A stretch of 30,483 nucleotides of DNA from a virus. The DNA lies in IMG/VR virus record IMGVR_UViG_3300025030_001165, positions 1 to 30,483 of that record; one strand, 5' to 3'. The number at the start of each line of letters is the position of its first letter. The first letter of the stretch is position 1. Position numbers and translations under genes: made by a program. Below are positions 23,791-30,477 of this stretch, in pieces. A model generated the notes under the pieces. The model was not told where the DNA came from and did no database searches. It was given only the letters and a program-made list of their open reading frames with translations.

Positions 23791-24140
23791 AAAAGACCTT
23801 CGAGTAATATTGCCGAGAATAAAGAATTAACATAAATACATGCCTCGTAAGGTTCTTGCCTCATATAAGATAATCCAGACACTAGAAGGTTGTGAGATAA
23901 TAACTTTGTGATTGTTTCGGGATGGTGGCGATGATCTATATCAAGGAATAAGATATGAGTGCAATTAAGATTTTTTGCACCGTCAATTAGGTTATTTCTG
24001 ATAACATCTAATCCTTGATATCCGCCTGCATGGATGAATACATGATGGCATGGCTTTACCATACTTAGATATGATTCAAAGAATTGAATCGGAACAGATG
24101 TATAGGTGATGGGATTCACTATTGCTATTTTAGTATCCAT
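23754..24140 (-). pseudogene. truncated glycosyltransferase (paralogue family, copy 3)
   Basis: The first about 100 residues match the intact copies (IQFFESYLSMVKPCHHVFIH, GGYQGLDVIRNNLIDGAK, ILFLDIDHRHHPETITKLLS, VSGLSYMRQEPYEACIY). Then the frame changes to unrelated sequence and stops after 128 codons, at the point where the GIY-YIG gene begins. The C-terminal half, with GEDVYFC and HIG motifs, is missing downstream. Insertion of the homing endonuclease with loss of the 3' half, or recombination between neighbouring copies, would explain it. Confidence 0.75.
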
Positions 24141-24147
24141 TCTTTAC

Positions 24148-24202
24148 TTATCGGACACTAAATATAAAACTTTAATGATTTATTTTATAAAATTGATATT
24201 TA
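24148..24202. repeat. phage leader shared with the left edge of array 1
   Basis: TTATCGG (24148-24154) and ATAAAACTTTAAT (24164-24176) followed by AT-rich sequence, as at 9012-9068. It lies between the truncated glycosyltransferase start and the first attC of array 2 and marks the phage-side boundary. Confidence 0.6.
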
Positions 24203-24211
24203 TAAAACCCC

Positions 24212-24302
24212 GCATAACGACCAGCATAACCAGCGGCGGCCTGTTAACTTGGGAAAAAAAATCAGAGCATACCCGCCGTCTGCGTTGATGCGCTTGTTAT
24301 GC
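24212..24302 (-). other. attC recombination site of the EcoRI-type cassette
   Basis: Read on the minus strand: outer boxes GCATAAC (24302-24296) and GTTATGC (24218-24212), inner arms GCGCATCAACGCAGACGGCGG and CCGCCGCTGGTTATGCTGGTC. It closes the EcoRI-type cassette and contains the last codons of the methyltransferase gene. Orientation is opposite to the six sites of array 1. Confidence 0.9.
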
Positions 24303-25269
24303 TTTTGTTCTTGATTATGATTCTAAAATACGGGCATTTACCATTTATGGATAAATCTTTTTCATTATTCCCTTTTCTGAATTTAATTATTTCAAATTGG
24401 TCGGGGTTAAATTTATGTAGAAATGTTATTGGTACACCCATATATCCCTTATAGTCTAAAGGTATGTCTTGTGTTTTATTGACATTGATTCCATCAAAGT
24501 TGTCATATGTTGGATATTCATTTTCGTTTCCAGAATATTTTTTTGTAAGGTCTATATCTTGGTGTCGTTTTGATGTGTCTAAGTTTGTTAACCACAAACA
24601 ATTATTTGGAGAAATTATTCTATTTCCATAATTATCAATACGAGCCTCTGTTCCATAAAGTTCATAGTGTTCTGGAACAATGAAACCGGAAACACCTCTG
24701 CCAAGATTTATTCCTAACCACGCTTTATTTTCTTTAATTAGTTTAAAAATTTCCTTATAGGTTATTGCATTAACATTCCCAATTATTAAAAACTTTTTAT
24801 TGTATTTAACTAATTGTGCTACATATTCTCTGAATAATGAAAATGGTGGGTTAGTAACAACAATATCGGACTGCTTTAATAATTCAATACTTTCTGAACT
24901 ACGAAAATCACCATCTCCATTAAAGTAAATAATGTCAGTTGAACTTGGTTTATTTTTTTCACCCTCTGTACCTGTATATTCAAAGAAAAAACCATTTTCA
25001 TCTTCTTTCGTATTAAATAAATCCCTTACTTGTTCTCGATAACAAGAAGCTATTAATTTTTTAAGACCTAATTTTTTGAAGTTTGAGGCAAAATAATTAA
25101 AAAAATTACTAATACGAGGGTCATCGCAATTGCAATAAACTACTTTATCTTTAAAATGACTTTTGTAATGTTGCAATTCACTTTCTATATCTGAAAGTTG
25201 CGTATAAAATTCGTCACTTTTTGATTTTTTTGCATTTTGCAATAATTCATTTGTTGCGTTTCTTGCCAT
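24262..25269 (-). CDS. ecoRIM: adenine-N6 DNA methyltransferase, EcoRI type (expected target GAATTC)
   Basis: This 335-aa protein is closely similar to M.EcoRI (326 aa) throughout: MARNATNELL at the start, KSKSDEFYTQ, VVYCNCDDPRISNFFNYF, GDGDFRSSESIELLKQSDIV, the catalytic NPPF at 140-143, WLGINLGRGVSGFIVPEHYE and INVNKTQDIPLDYKGYMGVP. It methylates adenine in GAATTC and protects the cell from the neighbouring endonuclease. The end is odd: after FRIIIKNK the usual short tail is replaced by SITSASTQTAGML, encoded inside the attC. It follows the endonuclease gene by 39 nt, the order known from the EcoRI system. Confidence 0.95.
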   Translation of the reverse strand: MARNATNELLQNAKKSKSDEFYTQLSDIESELQHYKSHFKDKVVYCNCDDPRISNFFNYFASNFKKLGLKKLIASCYREQVRDLFNTKEDENGFFFEYTGTEGEKNKPSSTDIIYFNGDGDFRSSESIELLKQSDIVVTNPPFSLFREYVAQLVKYNKKFLIIGNVNAITYKEIFKLIKENKAWLGINLGRGVSGFIVPEHYELYGTEARIDNYGNRIISPNNCLWLTNLDTSKRHQDIDLTKKYSGNENEYPTYDNFDGINVNKTQDIPLDYKGYMGVPITFLHKFNPDQFEIIKFRKGNNEKDLSINGKCPYFRIIIKNKSITSASTQTAGML

Positions 25270-25308
25270 TTCAAACCCTTAATGATTTTAATAAAAATAT
25301 TATTTTAG

Positions 25309-26145
25309 TTATTTATTTTTGGTTATCTGATTAAATATTTCACTGCCTAATATTTGAAGCGAGGTTTTAGAAATTTCAAGCATAATATTAAACATATTAT
25401 TGATGTGCCATTTTCCACCATCCCCTTGTGTGTATATAGAAGTTGCTTGAAGCATTATTGTTTTATCTTTATGTTTGACAAACTTATTTTTACACAAATT
25501 GGTATTGATTGGCATTCCATAATTTGCAGAAGTTAATCTATCTAATCTATTCAACATTCCTGAATTGTATACCAACGTTACAATCCTTCCGTCTGGTCTT
25601 TTGATTGTAATAGTTTCAGTTAAAAAATTTGAGCCTTCAAGGAATAAGACATAAGGAAAATGAGATTCAGATAACATCAAATTTGCGATTTCGGATATGT
25701 TTTTATGCGACCTTTCTATTGCATTACCAGCAGCCATTAAATCTTGATTCTTATCCTTACCTACAAGTTCCCCATTTTTTATATTTTCAATGTCTTTCCC
25801 TTGATGTTTTGCTTCCGATACTAAAACGATTCTCCAATTACCATTATCGTCTTTTACTTCTATTATTCCACCATCAGGTATAATACTTGAATTTGATACA
25901 AAAAGGGTTTGTCCTAATTCTGGGTCAATTTTTTTTAATGCTTCGTTTATTTCTTCTTTTTTTATACTTGTTTTGTAGTGAAAAGATAATTGAGGAAAAT
26001 CCATTTTAAGCCGCTCAAGAACATATTGTGAAATTTCTCCAACTGTTACGTCGTGTGATTTTGCTCCATCCCCAAATATACCAATTACACCCATAGACTC
26101 TTTGTGTTGATTCGTTAACCTTTCTGATTGGTTCTTTTTAGCCAT
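25309..26145 (-). CDS. ecoRIR: type II restriction endonuclease EcoRI homologue (expected target GAATTC)
   Basis: The ATG at 26145 gives 278 aa beginning MAKKNQSERLTNQHK, matching EcoRI (277 aa); the frame can be extended to 26199 but that part has no EcoRI counterpart, and GGAG lies before 26145. Catalytic residues are in place: PDGG (D91) and SEAKHQGKD (E111, K113). The recognition segment MAAGNAIERSHKN is identical to EcoRI at 137-149, and NYGMPINTNLCKNKFV and LQATSIYTQGDG also agree. It cuts G^AATTC. Downstream lies its methyltransferase. The 110 nt upstream to the attC should hold its own promoter. Confidence 0.96.
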   Translation of the reverse strand: MAKKNQSERLTNQHKESMGVIGIFGDGAKSHDVTVGEISQYVLERLKMDFPQLSFHYKTSIKKEEINEALKKIDPELGQTLFVSNSSIIPDGGIIEVKDDNGNWRIVLVSEAKHQGKDIENIKNGELVGKDKNQDLMAAGNAIERSHKNISEIANLMLSESHFPYVLFLEGSNFLTETITIKRPDGRIVTLVYNSGMLNRLDRLTSANYGMPINTNLCKNKFVKHKDKTIMLQATSIYTQGDGGKWHINNMFNIMLEISKTSLQILGSEIFNQITKNK

Positions 26146-26254
26146 TAGGTCTGTTACTCCCCGTTGATGGTGACGCATAATATTCAGTTTGCTTGTCACG
26201 GGCGACTATACCTTAAAGAGGGTGCCGGATGCAAATGTTTGAATTTTTGTGGAC

Positions 26255-26344
26255 GCATAACGCCAAGCATAACCAGCGGCGGACACTGAACTTGGGTAAA
26301 AAAATAGCGCGTCCCCGCCGTCTGCGTTGATGCGCTTGTTGTGC
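26255..26344 (-). other. attC recombination site at the outer end of array 2
   Basis: Read on the minus strand: outer boxes GCACAAC (26344-26338) and GTTATGC (26261-26255), with the same inner arms and T7 centre as the MunI cassette site at 13234-13323. Before the crossover the two differ at one position only. Phage promoter copy B lies about 30 nt further right. Confidence 0.92.
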
Positions 26345-26366
26345 TTTTGTTCTTGATTCGTTTCTT

Positions 26367-26405
26367 CGTTATCTTATAATATAATCACTAATTTGAACTT
26401 GTCAA
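26367..26405 (-). promoter_or_regulatory. repeated sigma-70-like promoter, copy B
   Basis: On the minus strand TTGACA (26405-26400), an 18-nt spacer and TATTAT (26381-26376). It follows the tail terminator gene by about 9 nt and reads into the EcoRI-type cassette and on to the glycan genes. Boxes, spacing and the GTGATTA before the -10 box are as in copy A at 17577-17548. Confidence 0.7.
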
Positions 26406-26413
26406 GTATGATT

Positions 26414-26836
26414 CTAAATTTTCTTCATCTGGATATTATAAACAACAGAACTCACAAACCCTTGGATTTCTTCTATCCAAACAGGAGGATATTTTGCTGT
26501 TCTTTCTAATTTAAATACATTATATCCAGATACAGTCAGAGAAGCGAAGTCAAATCTATCAACCAGTGCATCGGCAATTGTATTTACTTCACCTACTGAT
26601 GTGCTTTTAGAATAAACATTAAATTGAAATTGAACATTGAAAATTACCTGTTTGTTATCAGAAGGAGCTGTAAAATAATAATCGGGAACATCACTAACAA
26701 AAAAGAAAATAACAAATGGGTAAGTAGGTGTTTGGGGAGCACGAACTTGATATACTCTCCCCCCAATAGCCGTTTTGAATGCGCTTGCTACTTGGGAATA
26801 GCTATAAATACCTGTTGCTAAAGCTGTAGAACTCAT
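26414..26836 (-). CDS. tail terminator / tail completion protein
   Basis: This 140-aa protein shows the usual pattern for tail terminators and DUF3168-type proteins: ALATGIYSYSQVASAFKTAI, GGRVYQVRAPQTPTYPFVIF, IFNVQFQFNVYSKS, ADALVDRFDFASL and VYNIQMKKI at the end. It lies after the gp10-like gene, the normal place, and its start overlaps that gene's stop by 4 nt (ATGA). In related phages the tail tube gene comes next; here 18 kb of accessory DNA does. Confidence 0.75.
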   Translation of the reverse strand: MSSTALATGIYSYSQVASAFKTAIGGRVYQVRAPQTPTYPFVIFFFVSDVPDYYFTAPSDNKQVIFNVQFQFNVYSKSTSVGEVNTIADALVDRFDFASLTVSGYNVFKLERTAKYPPVWIEEIQGFVSSVVYNIQMKKI

Positions 26837-27288
26837 AATTTTTCTCTATGTATAATTTCTATGATTTCTTTTGCACTATTAGCCAATGCTGTGCGTAAGA
26901 ATGGTCTTTTGTCTCCATTTATGGTCCACCCAAGTTCGTGGAACCATCCTTTAAAATTAGTTGTTCCAACTTTTCCTACTATTCTACCTGTATTTGCCCC
27001 GTAAACAGGACTCTCTAACCCCATACCCCCGCCCTTATTACCAGTGGAAGTGGCCCAACTGATAGAATCTCGCAATTCTTCAGTATCCGGGGCCGGTGGA
27101 GTATTGGGGACCGAGGCTGTATGCATTCCTCCTTCAGCGCGCTTAGATGGCCATGACCTACCCGTTCCTGCAACCATAGACTCTTTAACTTTATTAGTTA
27201 GCATCTCGCATGAGCTATCAACAGCATTGCCCATTTTAGTAGCAAGCAACGCTAAGATAATTTTATCATTCCAGACTGTTTTAGACAT
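26833..27288 (-). CDS. HK97 gp10-like tail/connector protein
   Basis: This 151-aa protein has KAERP-type features of the family: WPSKRAEGGMHTASVPNTPP, TEELRDSISW, GKVGTTNFKGWFHELGW and RPFLRTALANSAKEII near the end. The 'W.ELG...RPFLR.A' signature is characteristic. The protein takes part in joining head and tail. It overlaps the joining protein gene by one nt and the tail terminator gene by four. Confidence 0.85.
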   Translation of the reverse strand: MSKTVWNDKIILALLATKMGNAVDSSCEMLTNKVKESMVAGTGRSWPSKRAEGGMHTASVPNTPPAPDTEELRDSISWATSTGNKGGGMGLESPVYGANTGRIVGKVGTTNFKGWFHELGWTINGDKRPFLRTALANSAKEIIEIIHREKL

Positions 27289-27608
27289 TATTTAATCTTC
27301 TTTAATTCAAGATAAAGGGTAATCCCTCGTTTGGAGACATCTTCTGAAAAAGTTATTTCGTAAATATCCCCATCATATGTTAATCTATCTTTTTCTGTAA
27401 CTGTTATATCTTTAGGGAATATACATTGAAAAAAATGGGTAGATACAGTCGATGTTACATTATTTGAGTATCCCTCTCTTGCTCTTAGATAGATTAAAGA
27501 TCCTTTTAAATCCCTAATATCCACCCAAGTAGGCGTAAATCCTCCCATCCCATCACTGACTTCAGTTACTTGTTGCAACATCATCCTTATTTTATGTCCA
27601 GGTGCCAT
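27288..27608 (-). CDS. head-tail joining protein (Phage_H_T_join family)
   Basis: This 106-aa protein fits the SPP1 gp16/HK97 gp7-like stopper family: GHKIRMMLQQVTEVSDGMGG, then WVDIRDLKGSLIYLRARE, a central strand pair and DRLTYDGDIYEITFSEDVS near the end. It closes the portal after packaging and receives the tail. It lies 2 nt after the connector gene. Confidence 0.85.
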   Translation of the reverse strand: MAPGHKIRMMLQQVTEVSDGMGGFTPTWVDIRDLKGSLIYLRAREGYSNNVTSTVSTHFFQCIFPKDITVTEKDRLTYDGDIYEITFSEDVSKRGITLYLELKKIK

Positions 27609-27610
27609 AA

Positions 27611-28450
27611 TTACACCTTTTTCCTACAGTACCGGAAGATGATCCTTTCTACTTCTTTGGGAATTGACCCTTCTTCAAAAATTGACAAGACTGAGTTATA
27701 CCCAATTCTGTACTGTGTTAAACCAAAGGAACTTTCTTGATTTTTATTATAAAGATATTGAACAATTATTTTAACTGCCAGTTGCAAATCGGATGGCATA
27801 TTAGAAGAAGTATACCCTGCTGTATAGTCAATGAAGATATTCTGTTCTCCTGATGGAAAACCACTGTACCTTTTAATCTGTCCCCTATCTAAATACACAT
27901 GAAAATCACTAAGAGGCGTATTTGTTTTGTATAAATCAACCCAATTACTGTCTATAGAACTCAATCCATAAAGAGGGATCAATTCAACGGATTTAAAATT
28001 AGAATAAATATTTGATGAAACTTTTGCTTCCCATCCGCTACCTAATGCGTTTATGGCGTTTACGACTGCTATCATCGTCGTGTTAGCGGCGAATGTAACG
28101 GTTGTGTTAGCGGTGCCATCTATCACCAACCGCATCCCCGTGGTCGTTGCTGACACTGTAGCAGTGGAGTATTGATTAGTATTCCTGACTTGTATTACAT
28201 TCAATGTCCCAATAGCGACTCTGTCAACAGCAGTGATTGGGTAATTATTAAGATTTAAATTCGTTCCTCCGTTACCATCATATCTTTCTAACCTATATGA
28301 AGTTTCATCAAATGTACGTCTACAATAATTAGAGACAAATTCTTCTGCCTCTAAGCGTAAAGAATCTATTGCTCCGGATATGCTATTATCTGTTTCGTCT
28401 GTGTCTATTCCTAAAAAAAACAAACAATCATCTAAAGATACAATTGACAT
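27611..28450 (-). CDS. head-tail connector protein (gp6/gp15-like)
   Basis: The 279-aa protein starts with the helical pattern of connector adaptors (VSLDDCLFFLGIDTDETDNS, then SLRLEAEEFVSNYCRRTFDE) and ends with DLQLAVKIIVQYLYNKNQES and an amphipathic helix. It binds below the portal. It is longer than usual because of a middle region (about residues 90-150) rich in Thr/Val, with ANTTMIAVVNAINALGSGWE, that looks like an inserted beta domain. This inserted part may decorate the neck. AGGAT precedes the ATG. Confidence 0.75.
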   Translation of the reverse strand: MSIVSLDDCLFFLGIDTDETDNSISGAIDSLRLEAEEFVSNYCRRTFDETSYRLERYDGNGGTNLNLNNYPITAVDRVAIGTLNVIQVRNTNQYSTATVSATTTGMRLVIDGTANTTVTFAANTTMIAVVNAINALGSGWEAKVSSNIYSNFKSVELIPLYGLSSIDSNWVDLYKTNTPLSDFHVYLDRGQIKRYSGFPSGEQNIFIDYTAGYTSSNMPSDLQLAVKIIVQYLYNKNQESSFGLTQYRIGYNSVLSIFEEGSIPKEVERIIFRYCRKKV

Positions 28451-28454
28451 AATA

Positions 28455-28781
28455 TTATCCTAAATTGTCAGCAGTCCAGAATGCTTCAATACCGTATGTT
28501 TTATTCCCAGAATTAGCCCATGCAATAACCGCTTTATCACCGGCTACAAATGGGACTGGATTATCGGGGACGTAAATATAATCAGAAATAGAAGTCATAT
28601 CTTGCAAGGCTAATACAGCATCGTAAGTTGCCCCAGCATTTGCATCAGTCACAACAGTAATATTTCCTGCACCGCCAGCAGCACTTAGATGTACCTTAAT
28701 GGCGATTAACCTAAAATTGATGCCTGGATTGATTGTAAGTGATATTGCACCAGATGTTGCAGTTGCTCTTTGGACTCTCAT
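28455..28781 (-). CDS. 108-aa beta-rich virion-type protein, unknown
   Basis: MRVQRATATSGAISLTINPG is followed by FRLIAIKVHLSAAGGAGNIT and a C-terminal IEAFWTADNLG. The alternating beta-strand pattern with small residues is typical of small structural proteins encoded beside connector genes, possibly head decoration. GAGGT precedes the ATG. No family name can be given. Confidence 0.6.
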   Translation of the reverse strand: MRVQRATATSGAISLTINPGINFRLIAIKVHLSAAGGAGNITVVTDANAGATYDAVLALQDMTSISDYIYVPDNPVPFVAGDKAVIAWANSGNKTYGIEAFWTADNLG

Positions 28782-28807
28782 ATTATTTACCTCTATTTTA
28801 ATTATCT

Positions 28808-29128
28808 TTATTCGTCTTTAGCGAATTTCTCATAAAGAGACTTGTGAGAATATTCAAGAAGTTCTTTTTCTTTACACGCTTTCAATCTACCTTGGATAAT
28901 ATTTAACATTTTATGGCCGATATCAATTTTCTTCGTTTCGTCATTAGTCCATTTCACACTGTTATCTTCGTTGTGCGTAATTTGGAATTTCAGGTGTTCC
29001 CCTTCTGAAAAGGATAATTCTTGAATTAAATTGTGATAGCATCCATAAAGTGTTAAGTCCACATCTCTGATATCCGGTAAAACATTCAATAAAATAATCC
29101 TGTCATAAACATTTAAATCAAAGTCCAT
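28808..29128 (-). CDS. 106-aa conserved phage protein, unknown
   Basis: The product begins MDFDLNVYDRIILLNVLPDI and contains LIQELSFSEGEHLKFQI. The 'ly.rliLlniLP...dl...lsfseeEh' pattern is one I know from small uncharacterised proteins of many phages. Its start overlaps the glycosyltransferase gene upstream by 11 nt. It is predicted soluble; role unknown. Confidence 0.6.
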   Translation of the reverse strand: MDFDLNVYDRIILLNVLPDIRDVDLTLYGCYHNLIQELSFSEGEHLKFQITHNEDNSVKWTNDETKKIDIGHKMLNIIQGRLKACKEKELLEYSHKSLYEKFAKDE

Positions 29129-29738
29129 TTACTTTTCTCCCATTCTTAATCCAAGTATCTTGTGTTACGTTCAATGTCCCGATGTGAGCGTTTGTGCAAC
29201 TGGTATCAACAAAGATCTTGTATCCTAAATTTCTCGCTTTAATACAGAATCCAAAATCTTCACTGACAACTCCATTATGATAACCGTAGTTCATCTCAAA
29301 CCACTTGTTCTTGTCCATTCTTTTAAACACTTCTGTTCTGACTAATAACGAAGCTGCTCCTACTGCATCAACTTGAGCTAATTCATCTTCTTCCCATTCG
29401 GTTATGTTTTTGAATTTATTATTTTCTTCCTTGAACATAATCGGGTCATAGGGTTCTGACCGTCTAAAACTCAAGCCCGACACTATCTGTTTGTCGTGCG
29501 ACAGTAACTTAGGAATAGTGTCAGGGTGGTGGCGATGATCGGTGTCAAGGAACAGTATATGGCTAAATGAATCGTCTTTAAGAACTGCATGAATTATCGA
29601 ATTGCGTTGGTCATCTACTCTGCCTCGGTTCCCGATTATTACGCTGTGTTGGGGTTTCTTTAATTCTATCCATGATTCGAAGAATTGGATCGGTAAAAAA
29701 TCCCAATTACAGGGGAGTCCGATGGCGATGTTGGTCAT
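29118..29738 (-). CDS. GT-A-like glycosyltransferase (paralogue family, copy 4)
   Basis: This 206-aa protein is an intact member of the family at 22989-22351: IQFFESWIELKKPQ, ILFLDTDHRHHPDTIPKLLS (DxD), VSGLSFRRSEPYDP, VDAVGAASLLVRTEVF, SEDFGFCIKARNLGYKIFVD and TSCTNAHIGTL. It lies among head genes, away from the main glycan block, between a small structural gene and the connector genes. Repeated copies near structural genes suggest decoration of virion proteins, though host surface modification is also possible. Confidence 0.75.
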   Translation of the reverse strand: MTNIAIGLPCNWDFLPIQFFESWIELKKPQHSVIIGNRGRVDDQRNSIIHAVLKDDSFSHILFLDTDHRHHPDTIPKLLSHDKQIVSGLSFRRSEPYDPIMFKEENNKFKNITEWEEDELAQVDAVGAASLLVRTEVFKRMDKNKWFEMNYGYHNGVVSEDFGFCIKARNLGYKIFVDTSCTNAHIGTLNVTQDTWIKNGRKVNGL

Positions 29739-29837
29739 AGCATTCCTTCTGTATCCAGTAATTAAATAAGGGCGGGGAGTGGATTAAGTTCCTTTTCGGT
29801 AATGAGCCTAGCCCCAATATATAATTAAATCAACTAC

Positions 29838-30155
29838 TTATGCGGCGTATACACACAAGCCTCCGATAAATTGGGCGCTGGTAATCGCGCCGGATGCAAA
29901 TGTGACCCCCGCTGTACCACCCACGGTAAATGCATCGGCCTCCAACGAGGTTCCCATATCGGCGGTACCCACGACCACAAGTTTGTCCGCGCTCTGATCC
30001 CAAAGCATGTACTTCCCTGTAGTATCACCAAAACACTTGAAATCCAATCCGGTCGCATCCTCACCCAGAGTAATGGATGTAGTTGCACCACTTCCAATTT
30101 TCTTAAATACTAAACTACCACTTGACCATTCTGATTTTACTAGAGTTACACTCAT
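29838..30155 (-). CDS. small phage structural protein with 'FGDTTGKYMLWD' motif
   Basis: This 105-aa protein contains GLDFKCFGDTTGKYMLWDQS and ADKLVVVGTADMG, a repeat-like motif found in many phage capsid-region proteins of unknown exact role, often beside the major capsid gene. The rest is Gly/Ala/Thr-rich and beta-like. It has a strong ribosome site (GGAGAAGGAG). A decoration or capsid-associated role is likely. Confidence 0.6.
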   Translation of the reverse strand: MSVTLVKSEWSSGSLVFKKIGSGATTSITLGEDATGLDFKCFGDTTGKYMLWDQSADKLVVVGTADMGTSLEADAFTVGGTAGVTFASGAITSAQFIGGLCVYAA

Positions 30156-30158
30156 AAT

Positions 30159-30210
30159 AATCTCCTTCTCCGTACCGGCTTTTTATTCCGGTTTTAGGGA
30201 GCGGTTCCCC
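30159..30210 (-). terminator. possible hairpins between the 86-aa and 105-aa genes
   Basis: On the minus strand AGGG...CCCT and ACCGG...CCGGT pairs lie in the 61-nt gap before the 105-aa gene. Neither has a convincing following T run, so they may only be RNA structure around the strong ribosome site. Confidence 0.2.
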
Positions 30211-30216
30211 CTATTT

Positions 30217-30477
30217 TTAGGTTTTTGTCGGCCTACCTACTTTCTTTTTAGGCGTAGCCTTAATTGTTTTCTTAACAGGTGCTGCATGAATCATCTTGTC
30301 TACTGGTGGTTCATCGATTGATTTAATCTCTTCTCTAAAACCAACAATATTATCTGTAGCGGTAGACGTTGCATCTACAATTTCGGCTACTCCTCTTTGG
30401 ACTAATTCAAGAGCCTTTTGCTTGATAATAGTAAAGGTGTCCGGGGGGACGCGCCCGAGCCATTCACCTTTTACCAT
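30217..30477 (-). CDS. 86-aa basic C-terminal protein, unknown
   Basis: From the ATG at 30477 it reads MVKGEWLGRVPPDTFTIIKQ and ends in a Lys/Pro-rich tail with an AT-hook-like KKKVGRPTKT. The frame is still open toward the right edge, so the true start may lie outside the window. Its place upstream of a capsid-region gene suggests a structural or DNA-binding role, not shown. Confidence 0.5.
   Translation of the reverse strand: MVKGEWLGRVPPDTFTIIKQKALELVQRGVAEIVDATSTATDNIVGFREEIKSIDEPPVDKMIHAAPVKKTIKATPKKKVGRPTKT

Larger units (their letters stand above)
24212..26344 (-). mobile_element. integron-type cassette array 2, carrying an EcoRI-type R-M system
   Basis: Two minus-oriented attC sites (26344-26255 and 24302-24212) bracket about 2 kb with the endonuclease and methyltransferase genes in the same direction as the sites and as the phage late operon. 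By integron rules the EcoRI-type cassette runs from the crossover in the first site to that in the second. The first site must be left from an earlier cassette whose body is gone. The 14 nt before the left box of both sites are the same (AATCAAGAACAAAA). No integrase is visible. Confidence 0.85.

Noticed and set aside
26146-26199. Longer start for the EcoRI homologue
   Set aside because: The 18 extra residues have no EcoRI counterpart and the ATG at 26145 has GGAG upstream.
29739-29837. Third copy of the promoter/leader unit before the glycosyltransferase at 29738
   Set aside because: No TTGACA-18-TATTAT and no TTATCGG/ATAAAACTTTAAT are present there.
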